The notes: a model not told the origin generated them from the sequence alone. Counted from the stretch's first letter, positions 38,213-48,056 are shown. The stretch is DNA of 64,000 nucleotides from Xylophilus rhododendri (GCF_009906855.1 NZ_CP047650.1:1054001-1118000); one strand, 5' to 3'. A program made the numbers and translations.

Positions 38213-41076
38213 GCGGCGCCCTCCCCGTCTTCCACCACCCGCGCCAGGTAGGTGGTGCGCGGCCGGGTGCCCAGCTCCTGCAGCATGGCGTAGTGGCGCG
38301 GCGACTCGCGCGACTGGCTGACCAGGCTGTCCTTCACCATCAGGTCGCCGAAGCGGATCGCCTGGGTGGGGCAGACCGTCTGGCAGGCGGTGCGCACATC
38401 GCCGTCGGCCAGCGGGGTACCGGCCTTCTCGGCCATCAGCCGCGCCTGCGACACCCGCTGCAGGCAGAAGGTGCATTTCTCCATCACGCCGCGCCGGCGT
38501 ACCGTCACATCCGGGTTGCGCTGCGCCTTCAGGCTCTCGGTCTCCTCGTCGGCATAGGCGAAGAAGTTGAAGCGCCGCACCTTGTAGGGACAGTTGTTGG
38601 AGCAGAAGCGGGTGCCGATGCAGCGGTTGTAGACCTGCACGTTCAGGCCCTCGCTGTCGTGCACCGTGGCGCCCACCGGGCAGACCACCTCGCAGGGCGC
38701 GTTCTCGCAGTGCATGCAGGGCACCGGCTGGAAGTCGGTACGGCCGCTGGCGGCGTCGTCGTAGCGGTCCACCCGGATCCAGTGCATCTCGCGGCCGGCG
38801 ATCACCTGCTCGGGGCCGACCACCGGGATGTTGTTCTCCGACTGGCAGGCGATGGTGCAGGCGTTGCAGCCGATGCAGCCGTCCAGGTCGATGCTCATGG
38901 CCCAGGCATGGCCGCCGCCGTCGGCGCGCGGCGGATAGAGCGAGGGCGGCTCCGGCTCGGCCGGCAGGCGCGGCGCCGACAGCGGCACGCTGCGCGCCAG
39001 CTCCCGGCCCTCCTGGTCGATGCGGCGCTGGGTGTAGGCGAAATGGTGGCTGCGGCCGGTGGGCTCCAGCGTCACCCGGCAGCTGGCGGCATCGGCCGGG
39101 CGCAGCGGCCAGGCATCGAAACCCACGCCGTTGCCGACCCGGCCGGCCTGCCGCCGGCCATAACCCAGGGTGAGGGTGACGGCGCCGTCGGCATGGCGCG
39201 GCTCGACCCAGACCGGCGCCTCGACCGTCGGCGCGCCCTCGCGGCGGATGCGCACCACATCGCCGCTCTTCAGGCCCAGCGTGGCGGCGGTGGCGGCGCC
39301 GATGGTGGCGGCGTTGTCCCAGGTCAGCTTGGAGAAGGGCCGCGGCAGTTCCTGCAGCCAGCCGCTGTTGGCGAAACGGCCGCCCGCCACCGAGGCATCC
39401 GGCTGGAACAGGGCCTGCAGCGATTCCTGCGCCGGGCTCTGCGGCGGCCGCCATTGGGCCGGCGCACGCACCTCGCCAGGCAGCACCGGCCGCGCCGCGC
39501 TGCCGGCGACCAGCCCGTCGCGCAAGGCCTGGCGCCAGGCCTCGTCGGACAGGCCCCACTGCCGGCGCACCAGCCCGTGGCCATCACGTTCGGCCGATCC
39601 GCCCAGCAGCGCCAGGCATTCGATCGCCGAGCGGCTGTCGTAGAGCGGCGAGATCGCCGGCTGCAGCAGGCTGGCCGTGCCCTCGTGGGCGCGGGCATCG
39701 CCCCAGGCCTCGTAGGCATGGCTCATCGGCAGGTGCCAGGCGCAGGCCGAGGCCGTCTCGTCGCGGTACAGGCCGAGGTGGGCGCTGAAGGGCACGCGCC
39801 GGATCAGGCTGGCGATGTCGGTGGCGCCCGGCGTGTCGTAGGCCGGGTTGGCATCGAGGACGAGCAGGGTCTCGACCTCGCCCCGGCGCAGCGCCGCCGC
39901 CAGTCCCTGCAGGTCGCCGGCGGGGCTCGATGGCAGCTCGGGCGGCGCGATCAGGTCCAGCGTGCGGCCGAGGGCGCCCAGGCGGCGGTGCAGCGCATGC
40001 ACCAGGGCATGGCTGTCGGCCGACAGGGCCGGGCCGGGCATCAGCAGCGCATCCGGCCCGGCGGCCTGCAGGGCGGCGGCGATCTGCGCCTCGGCGCGCG
40101 GCGCCGGGCCGCTGCCGCCGGGCGCGGGCGCCAGGTCCGGCGCGATGCGGTGGGCGATGCGCCAGAGCAGGCTCTCGATCTCCGCCGGGCACAGGGCGAT
40201 GCGCCGGTCGGCCCGGGCGCCGAAGAGGCCGGGCGCGGTCTCCACCGCCCACAGGCGCGCGGGCGCACGCCCTTGCTTGAGCGCGGCGGCGCGGGCGCGC
40301 GCCCAGTCCGAGGCCTGCGCCACGGCCGCCGGCCCCAGCGAGAAGGGGTCTGCGCCCAGGCCCACCACCAGCCGCGCGCGGTCGAAATGCGGCACCGTCC
40401 GCAGCGGCTGGCCGAAGGCGCGCGCCGAGCCTTCGGCGGCCGAGGCGTCCTCCAGCGAGGCCGCGCACCAGCGCCGCGCCTGGGGCAGCGACTGCATCAG
40501 CGCCGCCATCTGCGCCTGCTGGGTCGGCGAGCTGACCGGCCCGGTCAGCAGATGCAGGCCGGCGCCGCCGCGCGACTTCAGGGCCGGCAGGCGGGCCAGC
40601 CAGGCGGCCTGGAAATCGTCCCAGGTGGCGGGCGTGGCGGCGGCGCCGGAGAGCCGGCGCCAGACGGTCTGCGAGCGGTCCGGATCCCACAGTTCCAGCA
40701 CCGAGGCCTGCACGAACACATCGGTCGCGCCGCGGCTGGCCGGATGGCGCGGATTACCCTCGATCTTGACCGGCCGGCCCTCGCGGGTGCCCACCAGCAC
40801 GCCCTGGGCCAAGCCGTCGCGCACATAGGCGCTGGCGTAGTAGGCCGGCAGGCCGCCCAGCCCGGCCTCGGGCATGTGCACATAGGCATGCAGGCGCTCG
40901 TCCGGCGCGCGGGTGCAGGCGCCGGTGGCCAGCGCGGCCGAGGCGGCCATCAGCTGCAGCAGGCGGCGGCGCTGCGGGCCGCTCGGGGCGCCCGCCTCGT
41001 CCTCCTCCTCGTGCGCATGGTGGGCGTGCGCATGCGGCGCCTCGGCCTGGATCGGGATGACGGTGCGTGGAGCCAT
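38209..41076 (-). CDS. actB: Alternative complex III subunit ActB, molybdopterin-oxidoreductase-like iron-sulfur protein
   Basis: The 955-residue protein fuses a molybdopterin-oxidoreductase-like domain (residues about 45-690, which in this family carries no cofactor) to a four-cluster ferredoxin domain. The cluster motifs are CIGCNACTIAC, CMHCENAPCEVVC, CIGTRFCSNNCPY, CTFCLQR and CQTVCP. A twin-arginine-type signal (RRRLLQLMAASAALATGAC) is at residues 36-54, but a His/Glu-rich segment of about 35 residues precedes it. The Cys that ends that stretch may be a lipid anchor. The ATG at 41076 lies 7 bases after actA. Confidence 0.96.
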   Translation of the reverse strand: MAPRTVIPIQAEAPHAHAHHAHEEEDEAGAPSGPQRRRLLQLMAASAALATGACTRAPDERLHAYVHMPEAGLGGLPAYYASAYVRDGLAQGVLVGTREGRPVKIEGNPRHPASRGATDVFVQASVLELWDPDRSQTVWRRLSGAAATPATWDDFQAAWLARLPALKSRGGAGLHLLTGPVSSPTQQAQMAALMQSLPQARRWCAASLEDASAAEGSARAFGQPLRTVPHFDRARLVVGLGADPFSLGPAAVAQASDWARARAAALKQGRAPARLWAVETAPGLFGARADRRIALCPAEIESLLWRIAHRIAPDLAPAPGGSGPAPRAEAQIAAALQAAGPDALLMPGPALSADSHALVHALHRRLGALGRTLDLIAPPELPSSPAGDLQGLAAALRRGEVETLLVLDANPAYDTPGATDIASLIRRVPFSAHLGLYRDETASACAWHLPMSHAYEAWGDARAHEGTASLLQPAISPLYDSRSAIECLALLGGSAERDGHGLVRRQWGLSDEAWRQALRDGLVAGSAARPVLPGEVRAPAQWRPPQSPAQESLQALFQPDASVAGGRFANSGWLQELPRPFSKLTWDNAATIGAATAATLGLKSGDVVRIRREGAPTVEAPVWVEPRHADGAVTLTLGYGRRQAGRVGNGVGFDAWPLRPADAASCRVTLEPTGRSHHFAYTQRRIDQEGRELARSVPLSAPRLPAEPEPPSLYPPRADGGGHAWAMSIDLDGCIGCNACTIACQSENNIPVVGPEQVIAGREMHWIRVDRYDDAASGRTDFQPVPCMHCENAPCEVVCPVGATVHDSEGLNVQVYNRCIGTRFCSNNCPYKVRRFNFFAYADEETESLKAQRNPDVTVRRRGVMEKCTFCLQRVSQARLMAEKAGTPLADGDVRTACQTVCPTQAIRFGDLMVKDSLVSQSRESPRHYAMLQELGTRPRTTYLARVVEDGEGAA

Positions 41077-41083
41077 GTCGTGC

Positions 41084-41734
41084 TTAGCGGTGGCAGGTGG
41101 AGCAGTCGGTCAGCCGCCGGGTCGACTGCAGCTTCAGCGACTCGGCCAGCAGCCGCGCATCGGCCTCGGCCAGCGGGTCGGCCGGCATCGCGAAGACCTG
41201 GTCGTGCGGATGCAGATGCGGCGCCGGATCGCGGTGGCAGGCCAGGCACCAGCCCATCTCCAGCTTCTCGGCCTTCCAGGCCAGCGGCATCTGGTCCACC
41301 CGGCCATGGCATTCGGCGCAGGCCACGCCCTTGGCCACATGGATGCTGTGGTCGAAGTAGACGAAGTCCGGCAGGAAGTGCACCCGCTTCCAGGCCAGCG
41401 GCCGGTTCTCCGCCTCGCTCTTCCTCAGCGCGGCCAGGATGCCCTGCTGGGCGAACAGCTGCGAATGGCAGGTCAGGCAGGTCTGCGTGGCCGGCATGCC
41501 GGGAAAGGCTGTCTTCTCCACCGTGGTGTGGCAGAAGCGGCAATCCAGCCCGATATCGCCCACATGGTGCTTGTGGCTGAAGGGGATGGGCTGGGCCTGC
41601 GGCTCCCCCACCGCCTCGTAGGCATCGGCCAGCCCGACCAGCAGCGCGAAGGCCGCGCCAGCGCCGAGAAAGATCGCGAGCAGGACCAGCTTCACGGCCA
41701 ATTCGGCCCGTCGCCGGAACAGAGGCTGGTTCAC
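41084..41734 (-). CDS. actA: Alternative complex III subunit ActA, pentaheme cytochrome c
   Basis: The 216-residue protein has one N-terminal membrane anchor (LVLLAIFLGAGAAFALLVGL) and five heme c sites: CRFCH, CLTCH, CAECH, CLACH and CSTCH. This is the multiheme ActA architecture; the subunit accepts electrons from ActB and hands them on. Extra His residues (FSHKHH, DHSIH, HLHPHD) may be distal ligands. The start is GTG at 41734 with a weak ribosome-binding site. It is the first gene of the operon and is divergent from prfB; the 116 bases between them hold both promoters. Confidence 0.95.
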   Translation of the reverse strand: MNQPLFRRRAELAVKLVLLAIFLGAGAAFALLVGLADAYEAVGEPQAQPIPFSHKHHVGDIGLDCRFCHTTVEKTAFPGMPATQTCLTCHSQLFAQQGILAALRKSEAENRPLAWKRVHFLPDFVYFDHSIHVAKGVACAECHGRVDQMPLAWKAEKLEMGWCLACHRDPAPHLHPHDQVFAMPADPLAEADARLLAESLKLQSTRRLTDCSTCHR

Positions 41735-41850
41735 CGCAGGTTTTTTCCGTTTTTATGGTTGCGATTGGCTGCGGCCGCGCCCGCAAGAGCATGAGAAAAT
41801 CCCCGGTTCGCTGCGCCGCAGCCCCCAACATCGCACAAGCAGGACATCCA

Positions 41851-42955
41851 ATGGAAGCAGAACGTATCAACCTCATCGGCAACCAGCTCGCAGACCTGTC
41901 CGCCCGGACGGCCGAGTTACGGGGGTATCTTTGACTACGATTCCAAAGCCGATCGCCTGAGGACCGTCATCGCCTCGCTGGAAGACCCGGCCGTCTGGAA
42001 CGATCCCAAGAAGGCCCAGGAACTCGGCCGCGAGAAGAAGTCGCTGGAAGACATCGTGCTGACGCTGGAACGCCTGACCAGCGAGCTGGCCGACAACACC
42101 GAGCTCTTCGACATGTCGAAGGAAGAAGGCGACGCCGACGGCATGCAGGCCATCGAGGCCGATGGCGCCGAACTGCAGAAGTCCATCGAGGCGCTGGAAT
42201 TCCGCCGCATGTTCAACAACCCGGCCGACCCGCTCAATGCCTTCATGGACATCCAGGCCGGCGCCGGCGGCACCGAGGCCTGCGACTGGGCCAGCATGCT
42301 GCTGCGCCAGTACCTGAAGTACGCCGAACGCAAGGGCTTCAAGACCCAGATCGAGGACGAGACCGCGGGCGACACCGCCGGCATCAAGGGCGCCACCATC
42401 AAGATCGAGGGTGAATACGCCTTCGGCCTGCTGCGCACCGAGACCGGCGTGCACCGCCTGGTGCGCAAGAGCCCCTTCGACTCCTCGGGCGGCCGCCACA
42501 CCTCCTTCGCCAGCATCTTCGTGTACCCGGAGATCGACGACTCGATCGAGATCGAGATCAACCCGTCGGACGTGCGCACCGACACCTTCCGGGCCTCGGG
42601 CGCCGGCGGCCAGCACATCAACAAGACCGACTCGGCGGTGCGCCTGACCCACATCCCCACCGGCATCGTGGTGCAGTGCCAGGACGGCCGCAGCCAGCAC
42701 AGCAACCGCGACGTCGCCTGGAAACGCCTGCGCTCGCGCCTGTACGACCACGAGATGCGCAAGCGCCAGGAAGAGCAGCAGAAGCTCGAGGACAGCAAGA
42801 CCGACGTCGGCTGGGGCCACCAGATCCGCAGCTACGTGCTGGACAACAGCCGCATCAAGGACCTGCGCACCAACGTCGAGATCTCCGCCACCCAGAAGGT
42901 GCTGGACGGCGATCTGGATGCCTTCATCGAGGCTTCGCTGAAACAAGGCGTGTGA
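41851..42955 (+). CDS. prfB: Peptide chain release factor 2, made through a programmed +1 frameshift
   Basis: RF2 reads UGA and UAA stop codons. The first 27 codons run from ATG 41851 to an in-frame TGA at 41932-41934, and translation then resumes one base on, giving about 367 residues. The stop-codon-recognition tripeptide SPF is present ([11 protein letters not shown]), as is the hydrolysis motif GGQ in [15 protein letters not shown]. The frameshift lets RF2 control its own synthesis: when RF2 is scarce the TGA is read slowly and the ribosome slips. It lies between the divergent actA and the toxin-antitoxin pair. Confidence 0.97.
41918..41935 (+). promoter_or_regulatory. prfB programmed +1 frameshift site
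   Basis: The classical signal is intact: a G-rich internal Shine-Dalgarno-like stretch (CGGGGG), then TAT CTT TGA C. Peptidyl-tRNA on CTT slips to TTT, skipping one base so that GAC (Asp) is read instead of the stop. The spacing between the G-run and CTT matches the known site. Confidence 0.95.
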
Positions 42956-42974
42956 CACGGCCTAGAATGCCGTG
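42956..42974. promoter_or_regulatory. Operator-like inverted repeat over the -10 of the toxin-antitoxin operon
   Basis: CACGGC and GCCGTG form a six-base inverted repeat around CTAGAAT, so a likely -10 (TAGAAT, 42963-42968) sits in the centre. GTGACAC is also directly repeated on both sides. It starts immediately after the prfB stop and lies 31 bases before the antitoxin start, well placed for autorepression by the antitoxin. Confidence 0.6.
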
Positions 42975-43004
42975 ACACATCCAGTCGGCGAACGGAGGAA
43001 AGCC

Positions 43005-43244
43005 ATGAAGACTGTCTCGGTGCGCGAGCTGCGCAATACCATGCCCCATCTGCGCGAGACGCTGGAACAGGAGCAGGAACTACTGCTGGTGTCCAACGGC
43101 GAGCCGGTGGCGCGGATCCTTCCGGTCGAGCCGGCGCCAGCCCGGCGTCCGCAGTTGCCGGACATCCGGGCTTTCCGGGAAGCGCAGCCGCGCATGGAGC
43201 GTCCGCTCGAAGACCTGATCCGCGAAGAACGCGACCGACGATGA
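43005..43244 (+). CDS. Type II antitoxin of the Phd/YefM family
   Basis: The 79-residue protein begins MKTVSVRELRNTMPHLRE, the N-terminal DNA-binding fold of the Phd/YefM family, and continues with LLLVSNGEPVARILPV. The C-terminal half is charged and likely disordered until it wraps the toxin. It neutralises the PIN ribonuclease encoded next and probably represses its own promoter. GGAGG lies just upstream of the ATG at 43005. Its stop overlaps the toxin start as ATGA. Confidence 0.9.
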   Translation: MKTVSVRELRNTMPHLRETLEQEQELLLVSNGEPVARILPVEPAPARRPQLPDIRAFREAQPRMERPLEDLIREERDRR

Positions 43245-43675
43245 GCCTGGTGCACATCGACACCAGCGTCCTGGCCAAGCGCTACCTGCATGAGCCAGGC
43301 TCCGGCGAGGTGGATGCGATGCTGGCGCGCGAGGACCTGCGTTTCGGCATTTCCGATCTGGTGCTGGTGGAGATGGAATCCATCGTGGCCCGACGCCGCC
43401 GGGAGCCAGGCGGCAGCGCAATCGATGCGGCAGCCATCCGGCTCAGGCTGGATGGCGACCTACGCACGGGCTTCTTCCACATCGTCACACTCAACGCATC
43501 GGTGCTGGCCGAGGCACAGAGATTGATCGCCGAAGCCAGCGGCGGTCTTTCCACCCTCGACTCCCTGCATCTCGCCAGCGCCTGTACGTCCGGCGCGAAC
43601 ATCCTGGCCACCGACGACAGGCAACTCGGCCGCGCAGCCCGCGCAGTCGGCCTGGACGTCATCTCATTCATCTGA
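43241..43675 (+). CDS. vapC: PIN-domain ribonuclease toxin (VapC type)
   Basis: The 144-residue PIN domain has the acidic metal-binding set Asp7 in HIDTSVLAKRYL, Glu in LVEMESIVAR, Asp in STLDSLHLA and Asp in ILATDDRQL. VapC toxins cleave specific RNAs, commonly initiator tRNA or the sarcin-ricin loop; the target here is unknown. It is coupled to the antitoxin by ATGA and ends 13 bases before pepN. All catalytic residues are intact, so it should be active. Confidence 0.92.
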   Translation: MSLVHIDTSVLAKRYLHEPGSGEVDAMLAREDLRFGISDLVLVEMESIVARRRREPGGSAIDAAAIRLRLDGDLRTGFFHIVTLNASVLAEAQRLIAEASGGLSTLDSLHLASACTSGANILATDDRQLGRAARAVGLDVISFI

Positions 43676-43688
43676 AAGGACCCCCACC

Positions 43689-46391
43689 ATGCGTGAAGGC
43701 CCCGCCACCGCGATCCACCGTGCCGACTACCAGGCGCCCGCCTACTGGATAGCCACGGTCGAACTGTGCTTCGACCTCGATCCGGCCAAGACCCGCGTGC
43801 TCAACCGCATGCAGCTGCGCCGCAACCCGGACGTGCCGGCCCAGGCGCTGCGCCTCGATGGCGAGGAGCTCAACCTGGCGCGTGTGCTGGTCAACGGACA
43901 GGGCACCTCCTTCCGCATGGACACCACCGAGCGCGGCCAGCAGCTGGTGCTGGAGAACCTGCCCGAAGGCGATGAGCCCTTCACGCTGGAGATCTTCACC
44001 ACCTGCTGCCCGGCCAAGAACACCAAGCTGATGGGCCTGTTCGTCAGCCAGGACACCTTCTTCACCCAGTGCGAGGCCGAGGGCTTCCGCCGCATCACCT
44101 ACTTCCTGGACCGCCCCGACGTGATGGCGCTCTACACGGTGACCCTGCGCGCCGACAGGGACAAGTACCCGGTGCTGCTGTCCAACGGCAACCTGGTGGA
44201 GGAAGGCACGCTCGACGACGGCCGCCACTTCGCCAAGTGGGTCGACCCCTTCAAGAAACCCGCCTACCTGTTCGCCCTGGTGGCCGGCAAGCTGGTGGCC
44301 CGCGAGCAGCGCATCAGGTCCCGCGCCGGCAACGACCACCTGCTGCAGATCTTCGTGCGCCGCGGCGACCTCGACAAGACCGAGCACGCCATGCTCTCCC
44401 TGATGCACTCCATCGCCTGGGACGAGGCCCGCTTCGGCCTGACGCTGGACCTGGAGCGCTTCATGATCGTCGCCACCAGCGACTTCAACATGGGCGCGAT
44501 GGAGAACAAGGGCCTGAACATCTTCAACACCAAGTACGTGCTGGCCAGCCAGGCCACCGCCACGGACAGCGATTTCTCGGGTGTCGAATCGGTGGTGGGC
44601 CACGAGTACTTCCACAACTGGACCGGCGACCGCGTCACCTGCCGCGACTGGTTCCAGCTGAGCCTGAAGGAAGGCCTGACCGTCTTCCGCGACCAGGAAT
44701 TCAGCATGGACCTGTGCGCCGAGGCCTCGGCCCGCGCCGTCAAGCGCATCGAGGACGTGCGGGTGCTGCGCACCGTGCAGTTCCCCGAGGACGCCGGCCC
44801 CATGGCCCACCCGGTCCGGCCCGACGCCTACATCGAGATCAGCAACTTCTACACCGTCACCATCTACGAGAAGGGCGCCGAAGTCGTCCGCATGATGCAG
44901 ACCCTGGTGGGCCGCGATGGCTTCGCCAAGGGCATGACGCTCTATTTCGAGCGCCACGACGGCCAGGCCGTGACCTGCGACGACTTCGCCCAGGCCATCG
45001 CCGATGCCAATCCGCAGTCGCACCTGGCCGCCCTGCTGCCCCAGTTCAAGCGCTGGTACGCCCAGGCCGGCACGCCGCGTGTGCATGCCGCCGGCCACTA
45101 CGACGCCGAGAACCGCAGCTACACCCTGACCCTGTCGCAGAGCTGCCCGCCCACGCCGGACCAGCCGGTGAAGGAGCCCTTCGTCATCCCCGTGGCGCTG
45201 GGCCTGGTCGCGGCAAACGGCGCTGCCCTGCCCCTGCAATACACGGTCGACAGCGGCGAGACCAACGCGTCCGAAGCCCTGTTCACCATGACCCAGGCCG
45301 GCCACACCCTGGTCTTCCACGGCCTGGACGCCGAGCCGGTGCCCTCGCTGCTGCGCGGCTTCTCGGCGCCGGTGATCCTGGACATCGAATACTCCGACGC
45401 CCAGCTGCTGACCCTGCTGGCCCACGACAGCGACCCCTTCAACCGCTGGGAAGCCGCCCAGCGCCTGGCGCTGCGCCATGCGCTCAACGCCGTCTCGGCC
45501 GAAGGCGATGTGCCGGCCCAGGTGCTGGACGGCGCCTTCGTCGAGGCGATGCGCGCCATCCTGCGTGAACCGGCGCTCGACGCCGCCTTCAAGGAACTGG
45601 TGCTGACGCTGCCGTCGGAAGGCTATATCGCCGAGCAGCTGGCCGTGGTCGACCCGCAGCGCATTCACGCGGTGCGCGAAGCCATGCGCCTGCAGCTGGC
45701 CGTGGCCCTGCAGCCCGACTGGGCGGCGGCCTGGGAAGCCAGCGAACACAACGGCAGCTACTCGCCCGATCCGCTGTCGGCCGGCCGCCGTGCCCTCGCC
45801 GGCCTGGCCCTGGTCAACCTGAACCTGGCCGCCGCGCCCACCGGCGACACCGTCTGGCCCGGCCGCACCTACCAGCGCTTCAAGGATGCGGACAACATGA
45901 CCGACCGGGCCAACGCCCTGTCGGCCCTGGTCGGCGCCGGCCACGAGCTGGCCAAGCCGGCGCTGGAGCGCTTTCACGCCCTCTTCACCGACGAGGCCCT
46001 GGTCATCGACAAGTGGTTCCAGATGCAGGCCAGCGCGCCCGACCGCGGCGGCGACATCCTGCCCCTGGTCAAGCAGCTGATGAAGCACCCGGACTTCAGC
46101 ATCCAGAACCCCAACCGCGCGCGCAGCCTGGTCTTCGCCTACTGCAACGGCAACCCCGCAGGCTTTCACCGCGCCGACGGCGCCGGCTACGCCTTCTGGG
46201 TGGAGCAGGTGCTGGCGATGGACGCCATCAACCCGCAGGTCGCCGCCCGCCTGGCGCGTGCGCTCGACCGCTGGAAGAAACTCGCCGCGCCCTACCAGGC
46301 CCTGGCCCGCGAGGCCATCAGCCGCGTGGCCGCCAGCACCTCGCTGAGCAACGACGTGCGCGAGGTGATCACCCGCGCGCTGGCCGACTGA
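43689..46391 (+). CDS. pepN: Aminopeptidase N
   Basis: This is an M1 family zinc aminopeptidase of 900 residues that removes N-terminal residues from peptides in the cytoplasm. The exopeptidase motif GAMEN and the zinc motif [13 protein letters not shown], with the third ligand Glu in [15 protein letters not shown], are intact. It has the four-domain layout of the bacterial PepN: an N-terminal beta saddle, a catalytic domain, a small beta domain (from about 440) and a C-terminal helical solenoid. AAAGGA precedes the ATG at 43689. fbp follows after 32 bases and probably shares the transcript. Confidence 0.97.
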   Translation: MREGPATAIHRADYQAPAYWIATVELCFDLDPAKTRVLNRMQLRRNPDVPAQALRLDGEELNLARVLVNGQGTSFRMDTTERGQQLVLENLPEGDEPFTLEIFTTCCPAKNTKLMGLFVSQDTFFTQCEAEGFRRITYFLDRPDVMALYTVTLRADRDKYPVLLSNGNLVEEGTLDDGRHFAKWVDPFKKPAYLFALVAGKLVAREQRIRSRAGNDHLLQIFVRRGDLDKTEHAMLSLMHSIAWDEARFGLTLDLERFMIVATSDFNMGAMENKGLNIFNTKYVLASQATATDSDFSGVESVVGHEYFHNWTGDRVTCRDWFQLSLKEGLTVFRDQEFSMDLCAEASARAVKRIEDVRVLRTVQFPEDAGPMAHPVRPDAYIEISNFYTVTIYEKGAEVVRMMQTLVGRDGFAKGMTLYFERHDGQAVTCDDFAQAIADANPQSHLAALLPQFKRWYAQAGTPRVHAAGHYDAENRSYTLTLSQSCPPTPDQPVKEPFVIPVALGLVAANGAALPLQYTVDSGETNASEALFTMTQAGHTLVFHGLDAEPVPSLLRGFSAPVILDIEYSDAQLLTLLAHDSDPFNRWEAAQRLALRHALNAVSAEGDVPAQVLDGAFVEAMRAILREPALDAAFKELVLTLPSEGYIAEQLAVVDPQRIHAVREAMRLQLAVALQPDWAAAWEASEHNGSYSPDPLSAGRRALAGLALVNLNLAAAPTGDTVWPGRTYQRFKDADNMTDRANALSALVGAGHELAKPALERFHALFTDEALVIDKWFQMQASAPDRGGDILPLVKQLMKHPDFSIQNPNRARSLVFAYCNGNPAGFHRADGAGYAFWVEQVLAMDAINPQVAARLARALDRWKKLAAPYQALAREAISRVAASTSLSNDVREVITRALAD

Positions 46392-46423
46392 ATTTTCAAG
46401 ACTTCCCAGGAGGACCCAGACCC

Positions 46424-47428
46424 ATGGCCCAGAAGACCAGCCTCACCCGCTATCTCGTCGAGAAGCAGGCAGGCGCCAACCCCATCCCCGCCCAGCTGCA
46501 GCTGCTGCTGGAAGTCGTCGCCGACTCCTGCAAGAGCATCAGCAGCGCCGTCAACAAGGGCGCGCTCGGCGGCGTGCTCGGCACCGCCGGCAGCGAGAAC
46601 GTGCAGGGCGAAGTGCAGAAGAAGCTCGACATCATCTCCAACGACATGCTGATCGAGGCCGCCGAATGGGGCGGCACCCTGGCCGGCATGGCCAGCGAGG
46701 AGATGGACGAGATCCTGCCCATCCCCTCGCAATACCGCCAGGGCGACTACCTGCTGATGTTCGATCCGCTGGACGGCTCCAGCAACATCGATGTGAACGT
46801 CAGCATCGGCACCATCTTCAGCGTGTTGAAGAAGGCCGGCGGCGGCGCCGTGCAGGAGTCCGACTTCCTGCAGCCCGGCGCCCGGCAGGTGGCCGCCGGC
46901 TACTGCGTCTACGGCCCCCAGACCACCCTGGTGCTGACCACCGGCGACGGCGTGGTGATGTTCACGCTGGACCGCGAAGTCGGCACCTTCGTGCTGACCC
47001 AGGAGAACGTGCAGATCCCGGCAGACACCAAGGAATTCGCGATCAACATGAGCAATATGCGCCACTGGGACACCCCGGTGAGGCGCTACATCGACGAGTG
47101 TCTGGCCGGCAAGGAAGGCCCGCGCGCCAAGGACTTCAACATGCGCTGGATCGCCAGCATGGTGGCCGACGTGCACCGCATCATGACCCGCGGCGGCATC
47201 TTCATGTACCCCTGGGACAAGCGTGAGCCGGACAAGCCCGGCAAGCTGCGCCTGATGTACGAGGCCAATCCGATGAGCTGGCTGATCGAGCAGGCCGGCG
47301 GCGCTTCCACCGATGGCCGCCAGCGGATTCTGGACATCCAGCCGACCAAGCTGCACCAGCGGGTATCGGTGGTGCTGGGGTCGAAGAACGAGGTGGATCT
47401 GGTGACGAAGTACCACCTGGAAAAGTAA
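46424..47428 (+). CDS. fbp: Fructose-1,6-bisphosphatase class I
   Basis: It converts fructose-1,6-bisphosphate to fructose-6-phosphate in gluconeogenesis. The 334 residues include the metal site [25 protein letters not shown], the Tyr-rich substrate region [15 protein letters not shown], and the active-site region [21 protein letters not shown]. The ATG at 46424 has AGGAGG upstream. The longer open frame reading from within pepN is not homologous. A strong terminator follows. Gluconeogenic flux through Fbp would feed the glucose-phosphate pool used by the glycogen genes elsewhere in the window. Confidence 0.97.
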   Translation: MAQKTSLTRYLVEKQAGANPIPAQLQLLLEVVADSCKSISSAVNKGALGGVLGTAGSENVQGEVQKKLDIISNDMLIEAAEWGGTLAGMASEEMDEILPIPSQYRQGDYLLMFDPLDGSSNIDVNVSIGTIFSVLKKAGGGAVQESDFLQPGARQVAAGYCVYGPQTTLVLTTGDGVVMFTLDREVGTFVLTQENVQIPADTKEFAINMSNMRHWDTPVRRYIDECLAGKEGPRAKDFNMRWIASMVADVHRIMTRGGIFMYPWDKREPDKPGKLRLMYEANPMSWLIEQAGGASTDGRQRILDIQPTKLHQRVSVVLGSKNEVDLVTKYHLEK

Positions 47429-47453
47429 GCGGCTTCCTGCGCAGCGAACGATG

Positions 47454-47479
47454 ACGGCCCGCGGATGCGGGCCGTTTTT
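47454..47479 (+). terminator. Rho-independent terminator after fbp
   Basis: ACGGCCCGC and GCGGGCCGT form a nine-base-pair GC-rich stem with a GGAT loop, followed directly by TTTT, 25 bases after the fbp stop. Confidence 0.9.
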
Positions 47480-47482
47480 GCG

Positions 47483-47818
47483 TCAGGGGCCGGCTCTCAC
47501 GCCCGACCCGGAAGAGGCTGCCAGCGTGGCCCGGCATGCGCAGGACATCACCCAGCAGGCGACCGCGAAGTCGCCCACCTCCGCCAGAAAGTACCCGAGG
47601 CTCTCCACGCTGTCGGCATCGATATCACCGCTCTCGATCGCGACGGCACTGCATGCCAGCAGCCGACCTATGGCGCCCTGCCCTCGCTGCACTACCTGGA
47701 GCACCGTCTGGGCTTCATCGCGAACCAAGGCCAGCAGCACGGGGTCGGCCCGGGCGAAGTCCACCTGCCCATCCGGTGCGGCTGGAAGACGCGGCAGAGC
47801 TTGCAGAAGGGCGCGCAT
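47483..47818 (-). CDS. Hypothetical small protein between fbp and tRNA-Thr
   Basis: I do not recognise the family. On the minus strand an open frame of 138 codons starts at 47899, with further ATGs at 47863 and 47818; the last gives 111 residues. The central part (VLLALVRDEAQTVLQVVQRG and ESLGYFLAEVGDFAVACWVM) has regular amphipathic helix spacing and acidic balance unlike typical shadow frames, so a real small helical protein is plausible. No convincing ribosome-binding site decides the start. The competing plus-strand frame (47451-47963) is Arg/Ser/Pro-rich and looks spurious. If this frame is not coding, the roughly 500 bases between fbp and the tRNA hold only the terminator and the tRNA promoter. 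Confidence 0.42.
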   Translation of the reverse strand: MRALLQALPRLPAAPDGQVDFARADPVLLALVRDEAQTVLQVVQRGQGAIGRLLACSAVAIESGDIDADSVESLGYFLAEVGDFAVACWVMSCACRATLAASSGSGVRAGP

Positions 47819-47958
47819 CGGACGGAGCGCTGACGAGGAACCTGGGACTGGCTGCGATGGCATTCGGCCAGTGTGCGCAGTGTTGCAGGCGATGTACACA
47901 GCCTATGAGTTTGCTTTTCCGCGAGGCACTCGGGAAGAGTCCTGGCCGCCGAGTAAGC

Positions 47959-47964
47959 TATAAT
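47959..47964 (+). promoter_or_regulatory. -10 element of the tRNA-Thr promoter
   Basis: A perfect TATAAT lies 11 bases before the mature tRNA 5' end, followed by a GC-rich discriminator (CGCGGG) as expected for stringently controlled stable RNA. No good -35 is visible at the expected distance. Confidence 0.7.
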
Positions 47965-47975
47965 CGCGGGCTTAC

Positions 47976-48051
47976 GCCGGTGTAGCTCAGTCGGTAGAGC
48001 AGCTCATTCGTAATGAGAAGGTCGGGTGTTCGATTCATCTCTCCGGCACCA
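47976..48051 (+). tRNA. tRNA-Thr (anticodon CGU)
   Basis: A full cloverleaf of 76 bases with encoded CCA can be folded. The anticodon loop is TTCGTAA with CGT at positions 34-36, reading ACG. The D-loop contains AGTCGGTA and the T-loop TTCGATT. The acceptor stem has a U6-U67 mismatch and the T-stem has two G-U pairs; the G27-A43 mismatch is shared with the Escherichia coli CGU tRNA-Thr. It stands alone, with its own promoter and terminator. Confidence 0.95.
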
Positions 48052-48056
48052 AACAG

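Noticed and set aside
38293..41580. Plus-strand open frame of 1,095 codons opposite actB
   Set aside because: Low-complexity Arg/Gly/Gln composition; actB on the minus strand has all iron-sulfur motifs.
41932..41934. In-frame TGA in prfB as a pseudogene or sequencing error
   Set aside because: The context CGGGGGTATCTTTGAC is the classical programmed frameshift signal of release factor 2, so the interruption is functional.
43668..46169. Minus-strand open frame of 833 codons opposite pepN
   Set aside because: Antisense shadow; pepN has the GAMEN and zinc-binding motifs and a good ribosome-binding site.
47451..47963. Plus-strand open frame of 170 codons between fbp and tRNA-Thr
   Set aside because: It begins inside the fbp terminator stem and translates to an Arg/Ser/Pro-rich sequence with no regular structure; the minus-strand frame is more protein-like.
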